Shown: piece by piece, positions 1 through 11,139 of the stretch
Layout of the letters: each line of letters opens with the position of its first letter
How positions within the stretch are numbered: the first letter of the stretch is position 1
Assembly: GCA_963971285.1 (NCBI GenBank)
Contig: OZ020246.1
Coordinates: 13,809,217-13,873,216, forward strand
From: Astropecten irregularis
Lineage: Eukaryota; Echinodermata; Asteroidea; Paxillosida; Astropectinidae
Length of the DNA: 64,000 bases
Direction of reading: 5' to 3'
Translations under genes and position numbers: made by a program
The notes under the pieces: model-generated
Database searches by the model: none
What the model saw: the letters and a program-made list of their open reading frames with translations, nothing else
What the model was told of the DNA's origin: nothing

Positions 1-164
1 TATATGTACACTGTATCACAAACTTTAGCCCTTCTGCAAGCTTCTTGCATACCACATACATGAAGTACATACATGTGTAAACGCCTGCTATGATGGACCC
101 CCTATTGCTCCTCTTTTGTTTGGACTTAAACTTTTTGGCAGAAACTCCATTGGTTTTGTATACC

Positions 165-545
165 TGTACATAATGATAATAATATTTACTTGTATAGCGC
201 ATAATAGTAAAAGATTCTCTGTGCACTTTACATATTATTATCCCTGGTCATCGGGCCATAATTTACATTCCTAAAACCATCTCAACTCTCTGGGAAGTAT
301 ATAGCCCCGACTACTGTATTTAGTGCACAGAGGCTAATCAAACCACAAAGCCATCTCTACCCTCGCATGTACCCATTTATACCTGGGTGAAGAGGAGCAA
401 TATGTGACAAAGCGTCTTGCCCAAGGACACAAGCACCACCAGCCCATGGCTGGATCCGAACCCACAATCTGTAGATTGACCACAAGACCTTGAGTATGAC
501 ACGCCAGACCACTAGGCCACAGCAACCCCCAATCGTGGACCCTAT
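165..545 (-). mobile_element. tRNA-related SINE-like element
   Basis: On the minus strand, 424-530 reads like a degenerate tRNA 5' end and body (GTGGCCTAGTGGTCTGG D-arm-like, then TGTGGGTTCGGATCCA T-arm-like B box). The remaining part, near 170-290, includes the phrase TTTACTTGTATAGCGC common in short interspersed elements of marine deuterostomes (from memory). Ends not precisely defined. Confidence 0.5.
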
Positions 546-769
546 TGTCCCTTTTATTATCATTCCATACCAATAGGAGCTCAGTTTTATACCACCGTGG
601 ATGTTCCTGTTGTTCTTGACTACCACAATTCAACACCGAGTGGTTTGTGTGGTATATCACCATCTCTTCAACTATCAATTGGTTGTCCTTCAAGACAGTA
701 CTTTGTGCATGCTTTAATGGGCTTGAAGAGTTCAGAATGTGAGATTTTCAAGTGTTTTCTAATCTTCAG

Positions 770-829
770 GATGGATAAACCAAGCCAACCCACAGCCTAT
801 TAAGCTTGGCAAGAAATCCAAGCTGTTCT
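770..829 (+). CDS. FHOD3: FHOD linker exon 1 (20 codons)
   Basis: Short putative exon. Acceptor AG at 768-769, donor GTAAGT at 830. The frame open through it reads WINQANPQPIKLGKKSKLF, starting after a split codon. It is 60 nt, phase 1 at both ends, matching every following linker exon, which is the main reason to accept it. No known domain. The polypyrimidine tract is weak, so the call is moderate. Confidence 0.55.
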
Positions 830-902
830 GTAAGTACGGTGTTCCTGAGACTGTGGTAAATGAATTCCTCCCCTTATCCCAGGAAAAAAAAAAAAATCCT
901 CC

Positions 903-1072
903 ATAGGGCTCCGCATTCGAGCTATTTATAGGATACGCCCTTTATATTGACAGCTATAGTTACCAAGATGTTCGGATCAAACTTCACAACGTTTACGTGG
1001 AAGTTGGTTATGCGACATGCGACTTGTTTGTCCGAACATCTGAATGTGACGTCACGAGCGTGGAGCCCTATT
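903..1072. mobile_element. Palindromic MITE, 'GGGCTCCGC' family, copy 1
   Basis: Starts AGGGCTCCGCATTCGAGC and ends with the imperfect inverse ACGAGCGTGGAGCCCT. Internal arms GATGTTCGGA / TCCGAACATC also pair. Related copies at 42704-42871 (full) and 14056-14165 (left part only). Confidence 0.7.
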
Positions 1073-1242
1073 CCTTCTTAATATTTCTAAGAATTTCACC
1101 AAGTGTATCACAATCTCTGAAAATCCAAAATATATCTTGATTTCCTTTATAAACGAGTTGGGAATTACTGGTCCTGACAAAAAAAATTTGATTACCAGTA
1201 ATCTTTTTCTGTATAATAGATAGATAAGATTTACAATTTATA

Positions 1243-1457
1243 CAAGTAATAAACTTCTGCAAACTGGTCATCAGCCAAAATAATGGCCTGAAATTTATCA
1301 AATGCTTGGAGTTAGGAGGGCCTGACATGTTTTGATTATAGCAGGATCTTTATCGAAGGCTAAATGACAAGAGGACAAGAACGTTCTTTTTCCTCTTTTT
1401 ATTTGATAAAGATCCTGTTAGGATCAAAACACATCAGGCCCTCCTAACTCCCAGCGA
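1243..1457. mobile_element. Palindromic 'AGGAGGGCCTGA' element, copy 1
   Basis: Arm TTAGGAGGGCCTGACATGTT near 1311-1330 pairs with its complement at 1429-1450 (CAGGCCCTCCTAA), and GATCCTG / CAGGATC arms lie inside. The left flank CTGCAAACTGGTCATCAGCC recurs at the copies at 28.4 and (inverted, diverged) 42.4 kb. Confidence 0.65.
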
Positions 1458-2512
1458 GAGATTTAAAATTCTCTAAAATTGTTGACTTTTGCCCTTATAT
1501 CTTCTTTGAACTTTTTGGAGGGATATTCTTGTCTTTTCTTCCATCAAAATCAATTTCTTTGGTTCAGACTGTGACCCTTAAATTCCTAGGTTTTCTTCCT
1601 GGGAAATCCGGGGACGACCTGGTGATAGGAGAGGAATTATTTTTACCCAGTTTTGCAGTGCATTGTGATCTGCATGTTATCGAGCATGTGGAGTGATATG
1701 TACAATTTCAACAATGAAAGTTACAGTAAAAGACCTTTTGGATTTTGTTTGCAGTACATCTGCAGTACACACGAGAGCTAACTGTCAGAACATGCACGCA
1801 TACATGTTTACTTGGAATGGGATTCAAACTTGCATCATCTTGTTTTCTACTACATACGCCTTATTCACAGTGCTTCCATTTTGTCACCTTCCTTGTATGC
1901 CCATTGGAAAAGATAACACGAATTCCCAAAAAGAAAACGGGTACCAGACTACTTTGAATCCAAGCCTCGGTTAGATTGCACTGCTTCGAATGTAGGATGA
2001 ATGCACCATGAATAAGGCCTATGCCATTATAACGAGCATGAAATTTGGGCATTATAGCGTTCATTATTAATTATAGTTGAAGGGGGGGGGGGGAGTTGTA
2101 CCCTCTTTGCGCCATAAATGGCAAGAAGTCTGCCAGTGGATATGTTGCTTAGCGGTGATTTTGTTTGAGAGAAAATACACCCTCCATTTTCTTAGATGAA
2201 ACACACCTTCAAACCAATGCAAATTCAATGTAATGTAGAATATTATTTGGGATGAGTTGACGCCATTATCGTAGTCGACGGCGAGTTTGATTTGAAGTAT
2301 GACCCATAATTATAAAGTACCGAGTGTAACAATGCCATGAGATATGTCACTTTAGGGCAAGCTTGACTTTAAATTACACCAACTACATGTACAGCTCTAT
2401 CATCATACTCTGCATATCAACATTGTGTTGCACACATGCAATGATTAGAACATGGATTTTCTTAACATTATTTAACTCACGTAAAATGTAACTGACACAT
2501 TTGAATCCTGTG
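1458..2512. other. Intron 1, middle: nothing recognised
   Basis: AT-rich sequence with a poly-G run at 2082-2092. Open frames at 1693-1974 are short and lack domains. Confidence 0.6.
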
Positions 2513-2700
2513 TGATTAGCGCTCCACACTAATGACGTCACACGAGTGATTTGGCCAGCGCACCCATATACAAAATCCCCGGATGTCAGACAAACTTCAT
2601 GCATGCACATGCATCCACAAAAGCACGCGCACACACATTTGCAATGTTTGTCTGAGCTCCAGTGTGCTATTGTTAGCGCAAATGCGGAGCGGTATTGATA
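2513..2700. mobile_element. Palindromic MITE, 'AGCGCTCCACAC' family, copy 1
   Basis: Begins TTAGCGCTCCACACTAATGA and ends with a diverged inverse (GCGGAGCGGTATTGA). Contains CCCCGGATGTCAGACAAACT and CATGCATGCACATGCAT. An inverted relative is at 44872-45062. Confidence 0.6.
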
Positions 2701-3003
2701 TTGAGTACACGTTTGGTTTTAAATACAATTTTGCATGTTTACTTAAGATTATTTGGTTCACATTCTCTGAATACGTACGTTGACCACTATTGATACCAAT
2801 TTGATATAAATGCTTCATTGTAGGATGAAGTATGTATTAAACTTTCATTGAAACTGATTTTGGATGAACACTAACATTACTGAGCATGGAGCTGTCTTCA
2901 ATACAGTGTGTACTAATCGTTCAAGATTCATTTCTCCATAGAGTTTGCCGTAAACCGGTACTAATTCAACACTGTTATTATATATCCAAATATATATTTA
3001 TAG

Positions 3004-3063
3004 TTGACAGGTCGGCCAAGGGCACACAGCTCATCAGTTCCGAGTCTACGGGCAGTCCGGATG
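3004..3063 (+). CDS. FHOD3: FHOD linker exon 2 (20 codons)
   Basis: Ser/Thr-rich exon reading DRSAKGTQLISSESTGSPD, donor GTGAGA at 3064. Two acceptors are possible: AG at 3002-3003, which makes a 60-nt phase 1/phase 1 exon, and AG at 3009-3010, which would break the phase pattern. I chose 3003 for that reason. A regulatory linker sequence with possible Ser/Thr phosphorylation sites; no folded domain. Confidence 0.6.
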
Positions 3064-3296
3064 GTGAGAAAGCCGGTAGTGAGTTCACTCCATCAAATCA
3101 GGGGGTGGAGCCAGGATGCAAGAAGTGGGAGGGGAGGGGAAGTACTGGCCTGTTTGTAAAACAATGTAAAACGCCCGAAATGAAGATAGGTGATTGGGTA
3201 TAATGGTGCTTAAGAGAAATGATTATGAAATGAACTTGAAACTTTATCTTGAAAGTGCTTATGTTGGGTATGGCATTCATAATATTACTCTTATGG

Positions 3297-3483
3297 GTGT
3301 GGCCATATTTGAGGGCACGGCCATTTATGTGGGCGTGACCTTTTGTTGGACGGCTTTTGAGGAACATGGCATTTTGTGGGTTGTGGTCATTTTTGGGTGT
3401 GGCATTTTATGGGTGTGGTCATTTTTTGGGTGTGGCCATTTATGGGTGTGGTCATTTTGGGGAGTGGCCTTTTGTGGGTGTGG
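3297..3483 (+). repeat. GTGTGGCCATTTTTGG-type minisatellite
   Basis: About ten imperfect units of 16-20 bp built on GGGTGTGG(C/T)CATTT. Reading frames across it give GVAFCG/VVIFG-like strings, which are repeat artefacts. Located in the intron between exons 2 and 3. Confidence 0.75.
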
Positions 3484-4127
3484 CCAGGAATCCCTCTGAC
3501 TCTCTCCTCTTGCTATCTTGGTTCATCCTCTGTCAAGCATGGAGTGATTATTATGACCCAGATGCATGGTGTGGTGTTTATGTTTTTCCATTGCTAATGT
3601 ATTATAATTAACAGAGTCATTTCTCCCTAGGTTTGACGACGCTCTGTTGTCTGTTCCATTAATGACAATCCATTTTACACAGGAAAATATCATTCACTAA
3701 CGTTTTACACTGTTTTAAATTTCGTCTATATGACATTTGTGTTGTAGTTTAAAGTCAACCACTCTTGTTTTCCTTTTGGGGCTTCCCGTTACCCTGCACA
3801 AAATATGATTGCATCTTTACATTTCAAGTGGTCAGATAATATCACAGAAATGTCCATTCTTATATTTGAACAGTATCTACTCAATCAATTATCTAATTTC
3901 AAAGAATGAGTGACCAATCATTAGGGAATCTGTCGTAAACATTTTGCATTGATTAATGAAATGGAGATCACTTCATAAGATGGTACCATTTGCCTGATTT
4001 TGTTTTTAGGATAGTGCCTTGAGAAATTTTAATGGAAGTGTTGGGTTTTTCTGAACAATTTGTTTTTGTACAAACTGGAGTTTGAAGACAGATTTGAGGC
4101 TTTGCATGGTGACAGTTGGTATGTGGA

Positions 4128-4345
4128 TCAGTTTGCGGAAACACCATGTAAGAATAGTTCGTACTTTTGCACTTCTCATAAGGTCTCAACGTTTCGACTA
4201 GCTTGCTCTAGTCCTCATCAGTAGAGGACTAGAGCAAGCTAGTCGAAACGTTGAGACCTTATGAGAACTGTGAACAAAATAGAAGTGAGAAAGTACGTAC
4301 GATTCTTACGTTGTGTTTCTGCAAACCGATCCACAAACTGGAGTT
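4128..4345. mobile_element. Long palindromic element with near-perfect hairpin core
   Basis: Core arms 4151-4206 and 4212-4267 are almost perfect complements (CTCATAAGGTCTCAACGTTT ... AAACGTTGAGACCTTATGAG) around a short loop near CATCAGTAG. Outer arms continue with GATCAGTTTGCGGAAACACC and GTGTTTCTGCAAACCGATCC. A half copy is at 52996-53115. Confidence 0.75.
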
Positions 4346-4491
4346 TGATTTGTTCAAGGCCTTTTGTTCCAGTTGTCTTTAATGCATGTTTTTTGTTGAT
4401 TCCTATGTTTTTAATAACATTGAAGTGATTATGTCTGTTTTTGTTGTTTTGCCCACCTTTGCCCCCTCCCCTCTCCTTTCCGTAAAAAAAG

Positions 4492-4554
4492 CCTTTGACA
4501 TATCATTGGAGGACGATGTGTTTGGCGAGTCCAAATCTGGCCAACCGGCTGTCA
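4492..4554 (+). CDS. FHOD3: FHOD linker exon 3 (21 codons)
   Basis: A strong pyrimidine tract (4452-4481) precedes the acceptor AG at 4490-4491; donor GTGAGT at 4555. Reads FDISLEDDVFGESKSGQPAV, an acidic patch followed by a polar stretch. 63 nt, phase 1 at both ends. No recognised domain. Confidence 0.72.
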
Positions 4555-4746
4555 GTGAGTAGTCATGTGACAAGAAAGCTCTTCAGTGATTGGTTGCACC
4601 ATGCTTGCACTATTTTGCACTCGGGCCAATGTTCATACTTTTTACTTTATTCATTGCGGCAGAAACAGTCTTCAAGACTTTATAATGCATGGGTGCTGAA
4701 ATAATATTTTCTCATGTAGAAGCCGAATTGTCTTTTGAGGCTAGCT

Positions 4747-4884
4747 AACAATGGGAGACTTTGGAGAACTGGTCTTGAGTCAATAGCGCACGCGCAAACC
4801 ATGCTTGCGCAATTTGGAGCATGTGCACATTGTTTTGTGCGCGACTTGAAGACCGGTTCTCCAAAGTCTCTCATTGAACAACCT
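4747..4884. mobile_element. Palindromic MITE, 'GGGAGACTTTGGAGAAC' family, copy 1
   Basis: Arms AATGGGAGACTTTGGAGAAC and GGTTCTCCAAAGTCTCTCATT pair over about 40 bp with inner GCGCACGCGC. Same family as 6003-6151. Confidence 0.75.
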
Positions 4885-6002
4885 TTCATGGTACTCAAAT
4901 TTTGCCATGATGTTCCATCTTAAGTTGCAAACTCCGCGACAGAATCTGGCCAAATGTAGTAAATGCTTACCGGTAACTGAAAATGCTTAATTGAAAAAAG
5001 CAGCTGAAATAGACATGCTTTCTCACCCAATTGCATCACAAATGGTCACAAATGGAAGCCCAGAGTCCAGGCAAGAGGTCCAGTGCCATATTTCTTCAAT
5101 CACTCAGTTTTATAGCTCTCAGAACTCTCTCATTTATAATATATGGAGTGCTTAATGAGCTCGGCGGACAGATTTGGGGACTATTTACTTGGGTGCACCC
5201 CTAAGGGAACTTAGTTTGAAATCCCTTAATGATTACTGTGCCGTGTGATACTGTGCCGTGTGTGACTAATCCATGCGCCATGCTCTTTAATTTGTGTGTA
5301 GAATCAGGTCAAACCCGAGCCACTCCTCCCTCTCTCCTCCCCCCATTATGGTAAACTGTCTCGCTCAAGGACATCAGTCCCTTCCTGACCTGGGGCCAAT
5401 TTGACGGCGCTGCTTAGCACAAAAAATTTGCTAAGCGTGACATTTCTGTCTTAATACAAACAGGGTTAACAACAAAATTTCTATGCGTTGTGCATCGCTT
5501 AATATAAAATTGTTCTTTGGCTGTTGTTTACTGACCATAAATATCAACTGAAGTTTTAAACTTTTGTTTTATTGGTCAAGACATTTTTGTGCAAAGCAAA
5601 TGTTTGTGCTTATCCAGCTCCATGAAATTGGGCCTTGGTTTCAGGATTCGGGCCTCAATCTGTATGTAGGCTTGAATCGCTAAAGCCTTGTGTGTTTGTT
5701 CGTTAATTCTTTTCTTCAAACGAACAAGTGAAACCGAATTCACTTCGTTATAATGTTGAAGGACTTCATCATGGCGTGTATTTCTTTCCCACGGATTTGT
5801 GTCAGAGGGGTGGAGGTAGATTTCTAGGAACTTTCTAGGAACCATCTTCTTTCCTTCATGATAGTACCTTGGAGTACTGCAAAGACAGAGCCTACCTTCT
5901 TGCATCTCAAGACATTTAATCTTTTATTATTAAGTGTGTATTTTGATATTTGTTTGTTTGTTTACACTGGGGGTTTGGGAAAGGGTGCTTGGGTTTGTTT
6001 GC
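4885..6002. other. Intron 3, middle: possible decayed palindromic element
   Basis: 5395-5640 has GGGGCCAATTTGACGGCGCT GCTTAGC at its left and CATGAAATTGGGCC at its right, a diverged relative of the GGGCCAATT MITEs. The rest shows nothing. Confidence 0.5.
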
Positions 6003-6151
6003 TAATGGGAGACTTTGGAGAACCAGTCTTCAAGTCAACAGCGCACGCGCACACAATTGTGAGCATGAGCGCGTTGATTTGCGCCTGCGCTGTTGTGCGT
6101 GCGCGTGCGCTGTTGACTTGAAGACCGGTTCTCCAAAGGCTCCCATTGTTT
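6003..6151. mobile_element. Palindromic MITE, 'GGGAGACTTTGGAGAAC' family, copy 2
   Basis: Arms CTAATGGGAGACTTTGGAGA and TCTCCAAAGGCTCCCATT with inner CTTCAAGTCAACAGCGCACG pairing to CGTGCGCTGTTGACTTGAAG. The centre is a GC-rich GCGCCTGCGC tract. Confidence 0.8.
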
Positions 6152-6215
6152 GCTGATTGCCTTGACTGCCTTAACAACATGCTGGTTGAAACAGCTTATA
6201 GTGCAATAACTATCT

Positions 6216-6568
6216 TAGGCCTTTTCACACTTATCCTTTTCGATCCGTATTGAAACCAACCTGGATCCGCCCCGGTAGTCAGCCCGGCAAGTTTTTGAAC
6301 CGGATCGAAGAGATGCAACATTCACACTACGTTTATTGTGAACCGGCTCATGCATGTACAACACAGATCACAACGCAAAATGCAGTTTGGAACCGGAATG
6401 ACATTTTCAACCCTGCTCCCTACCAGGGTTGATTTCGATCCGGCTAGGCCATCCTACCTGGGTTGGCTCGGGGTTAAAAATGTTCAAGTGTGAAAAGGGT
6501 TGAAAAAAATCTCTGGGTTCGATCCGGTTCCAACCCCGAGATTTTGGGTAGTGTGAAAAGCCCTTAAC
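6216..6568. mobile_element. Palindromic element with GATCCGGTT-rich interior
   Basis: Ends GGCCTTTTCACACT and AGTGTGAAAAGCCC are inverted. GATCCG / CGGATC and AACCGG / CCGGTT words recur through the element (6240-6530), giving many possible hairpins. Confidence 0.65.
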
Positions 6569-6959
6569 TGAACATTAGATGCTTTAATACATTAGAATTA
6601 ACCAAGCATATTGCTTTTCTCTCTCCCTGTTATTTCTTCCCTGTACTCTTTCAAATCTTTCCCTTTTTCATTGTCATCCATCTGCTTTTTCTCTCTTTTG
6701 CACTGAAATCCGAAATTCTCATCTTAAATTTGAATCTGCAATGCGGATTCTTCATAACCTGCTGCATTACTTTGCTCATTGCGATGCATCTGCCTTTTTT
6801 TGTGCTTACAAATCACGTCCTGGCAATATCACACCTCTCGGTCTGTTTCTCTATCTTTCTCTCCTTGTATTCATTCTTTTATTTGTTTGTTTGTCCTTCT
6901 ATCTGCTTGTCTGTTTACCTATCTCCCTACTTCCTCATTACTCGTTGCGTCTTTCCTAG

Positions 6960-7046
6960 GCACTGAAGATTCCGCACGTCCTTCGGAGCCGGTGAAGGCC
7001 AGCCAAAGGTCGTTGCCCTCGGAGCAGCCAACATCTTCCAGGCCTA
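6960..7046 (+). CDS. FHOD3: FHOD linker exon 4 (29 codons)
   Basis: Long pyrimidine tract (about 6830-6957) and acceptor AG at 6958-6959; consensus donor GTAAGT at 7047. Encodes TEDSARPSEPVKASQRSLPS followed by EQPTSSRP: a disordered Ser/Pro/Glu/Arg segment. 87 nt, phase 1 at both ends. Confidence 0.8.
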
Positions 7047-7803
7047 GTAAGTCTTATTTTGCACTTCTAAATGTTTTTTTCTTCTATATCAGTTGAATAT
7101 CATAATTGTATATTGGGTAATACAAGCTGAAATCTGTTGTAAGCAAATGTTGTTTTGTTAATAAGTCTTTCACTAGTTAGAATTGAACAATATCTGGCAC
7201 ACTGAATTCTTTCAGTGTTTACGTAAACATCCAAACCTGAATTCACAGATTATTAGACACTGTTGCTACAGTATATCATATGATTCAGGGCAAGTTTTTT
7301 CTTGCTTACATAACAGACGTCTAAGAATGGCACAAAGGAACCAGTCCATTCCAGAGATGGGTATTGCTATGCAATAGCTTGCCCTGAATCATGTGATATA
7401 GCAACAGTCTTTAGTCTGGGAAATTCAAACTGGGGTGTTTATATTCAATGAAAGAAGTCTCTGTACCAGGTACTATTCAGATTTAACTCACAAATGGCTT
7501 ATCTTGATGAGAACCGTTAAATAGCTGCATTACTGAGTGAATGGCTCAACATCAGACTTCGTAGCAGACTAAACACATTTACTAGTGAGATAATTTACAG
7601 ACTTGTTCATAAACCTGGAGAAGCAGACTTAGCAGAGATATCTCCATGCAATAGTAATATTATAACAAACAGAATAGTAAGTAGCACAAGATAACTTAGC
7701 ATTGCTAACATACTATCATTCAACCCTACTTCTCTTCTGTAAAACAGGATTCTCAAACTAACTTCATTTTATACACTTTGGTATAAAGCATGTGTCCATG
7801 CCT

Positions 7804-7962
7804 GCTGGGGTCGATTTCACCAAACTCTTCGTAACTTTCTATAAATAGTAGGACTTTAGATGCACTGAAGCCCTACGTGGGATAGGCCCCCTACGATGGG
7901 TTATCCTTTGTAACTAGAGTTGCTATCGATCGCAGGGCTTCGTGAAATCGACCCCTGGACAC
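7804..7962. mobile_element. Palindromic MITE, 'GGGTCGATTTCACCAAACTC' family, copy 1
   Basis: Left end GGGGTCGATTTCACCAAACT pairs loosely with right end GCTTCGTGAAATCGACCCC; inner CCCTACGTGGGATAGGCCC. A relative lies at 43405-43559. Confidence 0.7.
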
Positions 7963-8380
7963 ATACATGGAGAATGCTTGATAAGATGAAACTGCTTCAT
8001 ACTAATAGCAATTTAGCACAGGCGTAAATGCTGCTGCAATTGACTATTATTAAACGTAACCAATGTTCTGTCCACAGGATGTGCAAGAATTTATTACTTT
8101 AACAGCTTCAAGCATTGTACAGTAGTTGTTTTGTATATCCTCTTCACTCATGCTCTGTACCTGAATCGTTGTAACTTTGGAATGAAGATAGCTGCAGAAT
8201 GAGATTCTTTCAACTTAGTAGGATTTGTAACAATTAAATCGAAATACGAAGACCTTGATGGAAATATGGGTGTCGGACTTTGACTCCGGGATTTGATTCC
8301 TGCTTCGTCATGTTGAGTCTTCTGTTAAACCTGGCAATCACTGTCAGTATCTTTAATAGTTCCCCTCCTCTCCCATCTAG

Positions 8381-8773
8381 CGGAGCAAGATGAGCTTCTG
8401 CGGCTTCTGAGTGGCGGGGACACCAAGCCTCCAGAAAAGCCCTGTCCTCCTCCCTCTTCTCCCCCTTCCTCCCGCCGACGCTCAACCTCTTCTTCCTCTC
8501 ACAAGCCCCCCGCTTCTTCCTCCACCTCCTCCACGTACAAACCTTCCTCCACACCTTCCTCCTACAAATCCACTCCTAGCCCAGACTCCTCCAAGGCTTC
8601 CTCGGAGGCCTATAAATCTTACAAGCCCTCGTCCACTTACCACGGGAGGGAATCTCGGTTGTCATCCTCCTATCCCACTCCTGCCCCCTCTTCATCCTCC
8701 TCCTACAAACCTTCCTCTCGCCTCCCCACCACTCCAACATCATCTGTATCTACTACTACTCCTCAGTCTTCCA
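8381..8773 (+). CDS. FHOD3: FHOD linker exon 5, Ser/Pro/Tyr-rich (131 codons)
   Basis: The largest linker exon before the FH1 exon. Acceptor AG at 8379-8380, donor GTAAGT at 8774. It opens with an amphipathic stretch (EQDELLRLLSGGDTK), then becomes almost entirely Ser, Pro, Thr, Tyr and Lys. A short motif built on YKPSS / YKS recurs four to five times (for example STYKPSSTPSSYKS and AYKSYKPSSTYHG). A purine-poor + strand (C/T-rich) gives strong codon bias compared with neighbours. Intrinsically disordered; no family recognised. Phase 1 at both ends, hence skippable. Confidence 0.85.
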
Positions 8774-9233
8774 GTAAGTACTTTCCAAGATCTCACTTGC
8801 ATTTTGGCATGTTGATTGCTTGGAGAGTTTTATGTTGTTAGGGACGGTTGTTTTCGACGAAGATCATCACTCTTGAAGAGTCTTTTGAGAATAACACTCT
8901 AATAAATAACACAATAAATGTACCTGCTTGTCAGTTTTAATATCGAATTGGCAACAAGTCATGTCCTGGCTTTTGGGACCAGAACCGCGATAGTGACGAT
9001 GAAAGTTGAGAAGTGTAACCAAACACAGAACCTTCAACTTTGCAAAGAAAAAAACATCCTTTCTTTCTCATCAGCAGGGACACACTTGCCCTATTGGTGT
9101 CTTGTATTCTTCTTCTTTGCGTTGAACATGAGTCTACTTCTTATAAAGAATGAATTAGGACAGATGTTTTATTCAGTGATTGGGAGGCTGCATGTTGGAT
9201 TATGACATAAAGGGAGTTGAGAATTTGAGATTC
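8774..9233. other. Intron 5, start: nothing recognised
   Basis: Unique AT-rich sequence; the 95-codon frame at 8918-9205 has no domain or splice support. Confidence 0.6.
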
Positions 9234-9422
9234 AACTATAGAGGTTATTCACCGACGTCATAAAATCACGTGATTGGCCGTCAAGCTTGTCTACGTTCCT
9301 CCATGGTTACACGTAAGACACTGCATGTTGCGTGTGCACTGAAGTGTATTGTTTACACGCGTGCAATTATTGTGCTTGACGGCCAATCCAAGCTGATGAC
9401 GTCATGTGAATAGCCTCTATAA
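9234..9422. mobile_element. Palindromic MITE, 'TATAGAGGTTATTCACC' type
   Basis: Starts TATAGAGGTTATTCACCGACG and ends GACGTCATGTGAATAGCCTC TATA. Inner arms ATTGGCCGTCAAGC / GCTTGACGGCCAAT pair. Single copy seen. Confidence 0.75.
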
Positions 9423-10225
9423 ACATATGAGTGCTACTTACAAACTTTAAAATAATTTCTAATTAACTTGTTCTTGAATTATTGCATAATATAAACCCAA
9501 ATCATAATACCTATTCATGTATACTGAACCACAAAAAAACACAAACGATGGGTCCATTTAATTTATTGTCATTTATTTTCTTATTTCTTTCATTGCAGCT
9601 GTTTAAATTAACCAAAAAAGATTTGGCACAAAGTTTCTGACTTGAGTGTTGTTCTTGTTGTCATAAATTTGTTGTTGAAATTGATTCATTTAAACAGCGG
9701 CAATGAAATGTTAAAAACATGACAAAGAATAAAATTAACCCATTGTTTGTGTTTCTTTTGTGGCTCTTTATATATGCCTAACTCGCTGGAATATTTACCA
9801 GAACATTTCGTGCTGACGTTACTTTCTGAGGAATCAGCTGCGCTAATTATGATGAAAAAAATTCAAAACTTAGTCATAATCTTCCATGACAATGTTTATT
9901 ATTATACTAAAACTCTGTCTACCATGTCTACTGTGAAAATTTCAACTGGAAAACCGATGACAAAGTACACACTGTGTGATGTAGAAATTTGAGAAATTCC
10001 TGTGTTGTTATGCAATGCTGTTTTCTACCAATTCAGTTAATGGATGCTTTATACATATCTTCTGAATTGTCCAAAACCTTTCACTAAAAGGTTTTGTAAA
10101 ATTCGTTTGGATACATATTCCTCAATCGAAATAGAGGATTAAACAAGAAATGTCTGAATCTCATATCCCCCATCTTATGCATTATTTGCAAGCTTAATGG
10201 CATGGAGCAAATGAGGAAATCAATT

Positions 10226-10545
10226 TCATGGAATCTGTTACAGCCCATTTTTGTGCTTCCCGGCACAACTATGCATGAAATCTATTTCAGGGACTCCGTA
10301 AGCAAGACTTTCGGCACTTTTAATCGGTTAGCTATGAATTTATTTCTAGGCTTATCTTAATTTTTTTCTGCTAACGTGCTGTCATGTGCATTCTGCAGAA
10401 AGTCCTTGCTTAGCTTAGGAAAAAAGACAATTCTTCTATGAAATACGCTAAGCGTAAGCACAAAATAATGTCTGCTATGGTAAGCTTAGAATTTTTGCTT
10501 TATAGGTAACAGATTCCATGAAATTGAGCCTTGTTGAGTTGTTGT
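10226..10545. mobile_element. Palindromic element, 'AGATTCCATGAAATTG' family
   Basis: Left part TTCATGGAATCTGTTACAGC and right part GTAACAGATTCCATGAAATT are inverted. Inside, AAGCTTAG / CTAAGC words. Related elements are at 16628-17100 and 48602-48878. Confidence 0.6.
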
Positions 10546-10694
10546 AGTAAAGCTGACAATTTTTTGATTGATTTTACTAGATAAGCCAAACCAGTTGCAT
10601 TATGAATGCAAAGGAAAGCTGCCTAACTGGCTGTACATGTAGTAGTATTAACCTTGAATTAACATGAAAATCCATGACACTTGAATGTTAAAAG

Positions 10695-10763
10695 GTGATG
10701 CTACAACACCCAGCTCTTCTCGTTGGATAGACCGGTATAATGCAAGACATGCTAGCACCAGTG
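10695..10763 (+). CDS. FHOD3: FHOD linker exon 6, copy A of duplicated exon (23 codons)
   Basis: Acceptor AG at 10693-10694, donor GTAAGG at 10764. Reads DATTPSSSRW then IDRYNARHASTS. A near-identical exon lies at 14449-14517 (3 of 22 complete residues differ: N/H, H/Y, S/D), and flanking intron sequence from about 10565 also matches. 69 nt, phase 1 at both ends. The TPSSSR motif resembles the TPSR repeats of exon 10. Confidence 0.85.
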
Positions 10764-11007
10764 GTAAGGCATTGGTGGGGAGGCTGGTTACCAGACCTTG
10801 CCACCTTCAATGTTTTAGCTGAGTGTCATCATTCATTGCACAAGGGAGTATTCTCGGGCCGAGTCTTTCCATTGGCTGAGCTGAAACCTCAAGCAGCCAA
10901 TCAGCCGGCTGGATTGATAAACATTCTTCAGATGATGTCGCACTCTTGTCCGACATGGCATGCACAGCGCTGTAAACGCATACTGTCCAAAATGGCAGAC
11001 TCATGAT

Positions 11008-11139
11008 GTTGTGTCCCAATTCTCTGGCTGCGACTGCAAATTACGCATGCACCTATGGCAGCCACTAGCCAGTGACTGCAATCATTTCCATAGACTTGTG
11101 TGTTATTTGCAGTCGTAGTTAGAGAATTGGGACACAGCC
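11008..11139. mobile_element. Palindromic MITE, 'TGTGTCCCAATTCTCT' type
   Basis: Ends TTGTGTCCCAATTCTCTGGC and TAGAGAATTGGGACACAG are inverted; inner GACTGCAAATTACGCATG / TTATTTGCAGTCGTAG. Present in copy A only; the matching place in copy B near 14737 is empty. Confidence 0.78.

Noticed and set aside
3194-3611. ORFs rich in Trp/Gly/Val/Cys (GCGHFWVW-like)
   Set aside because: Read from the GTGTGGCCATTT minisatellite; no gene.
6730-6966. Membrane-protein-like ORFs before exon 4
   Set aside because: Hydrophobic reading of the T/C-rich polypyrimidine tract upstream of the exon 4 acceptor.
10740-11006. 88-codon ORF overlapping exon 6
   Set aside because: Uses another frame than the spliced exon and continues through the donor into intron; its counterpart in copy B is broken differently.
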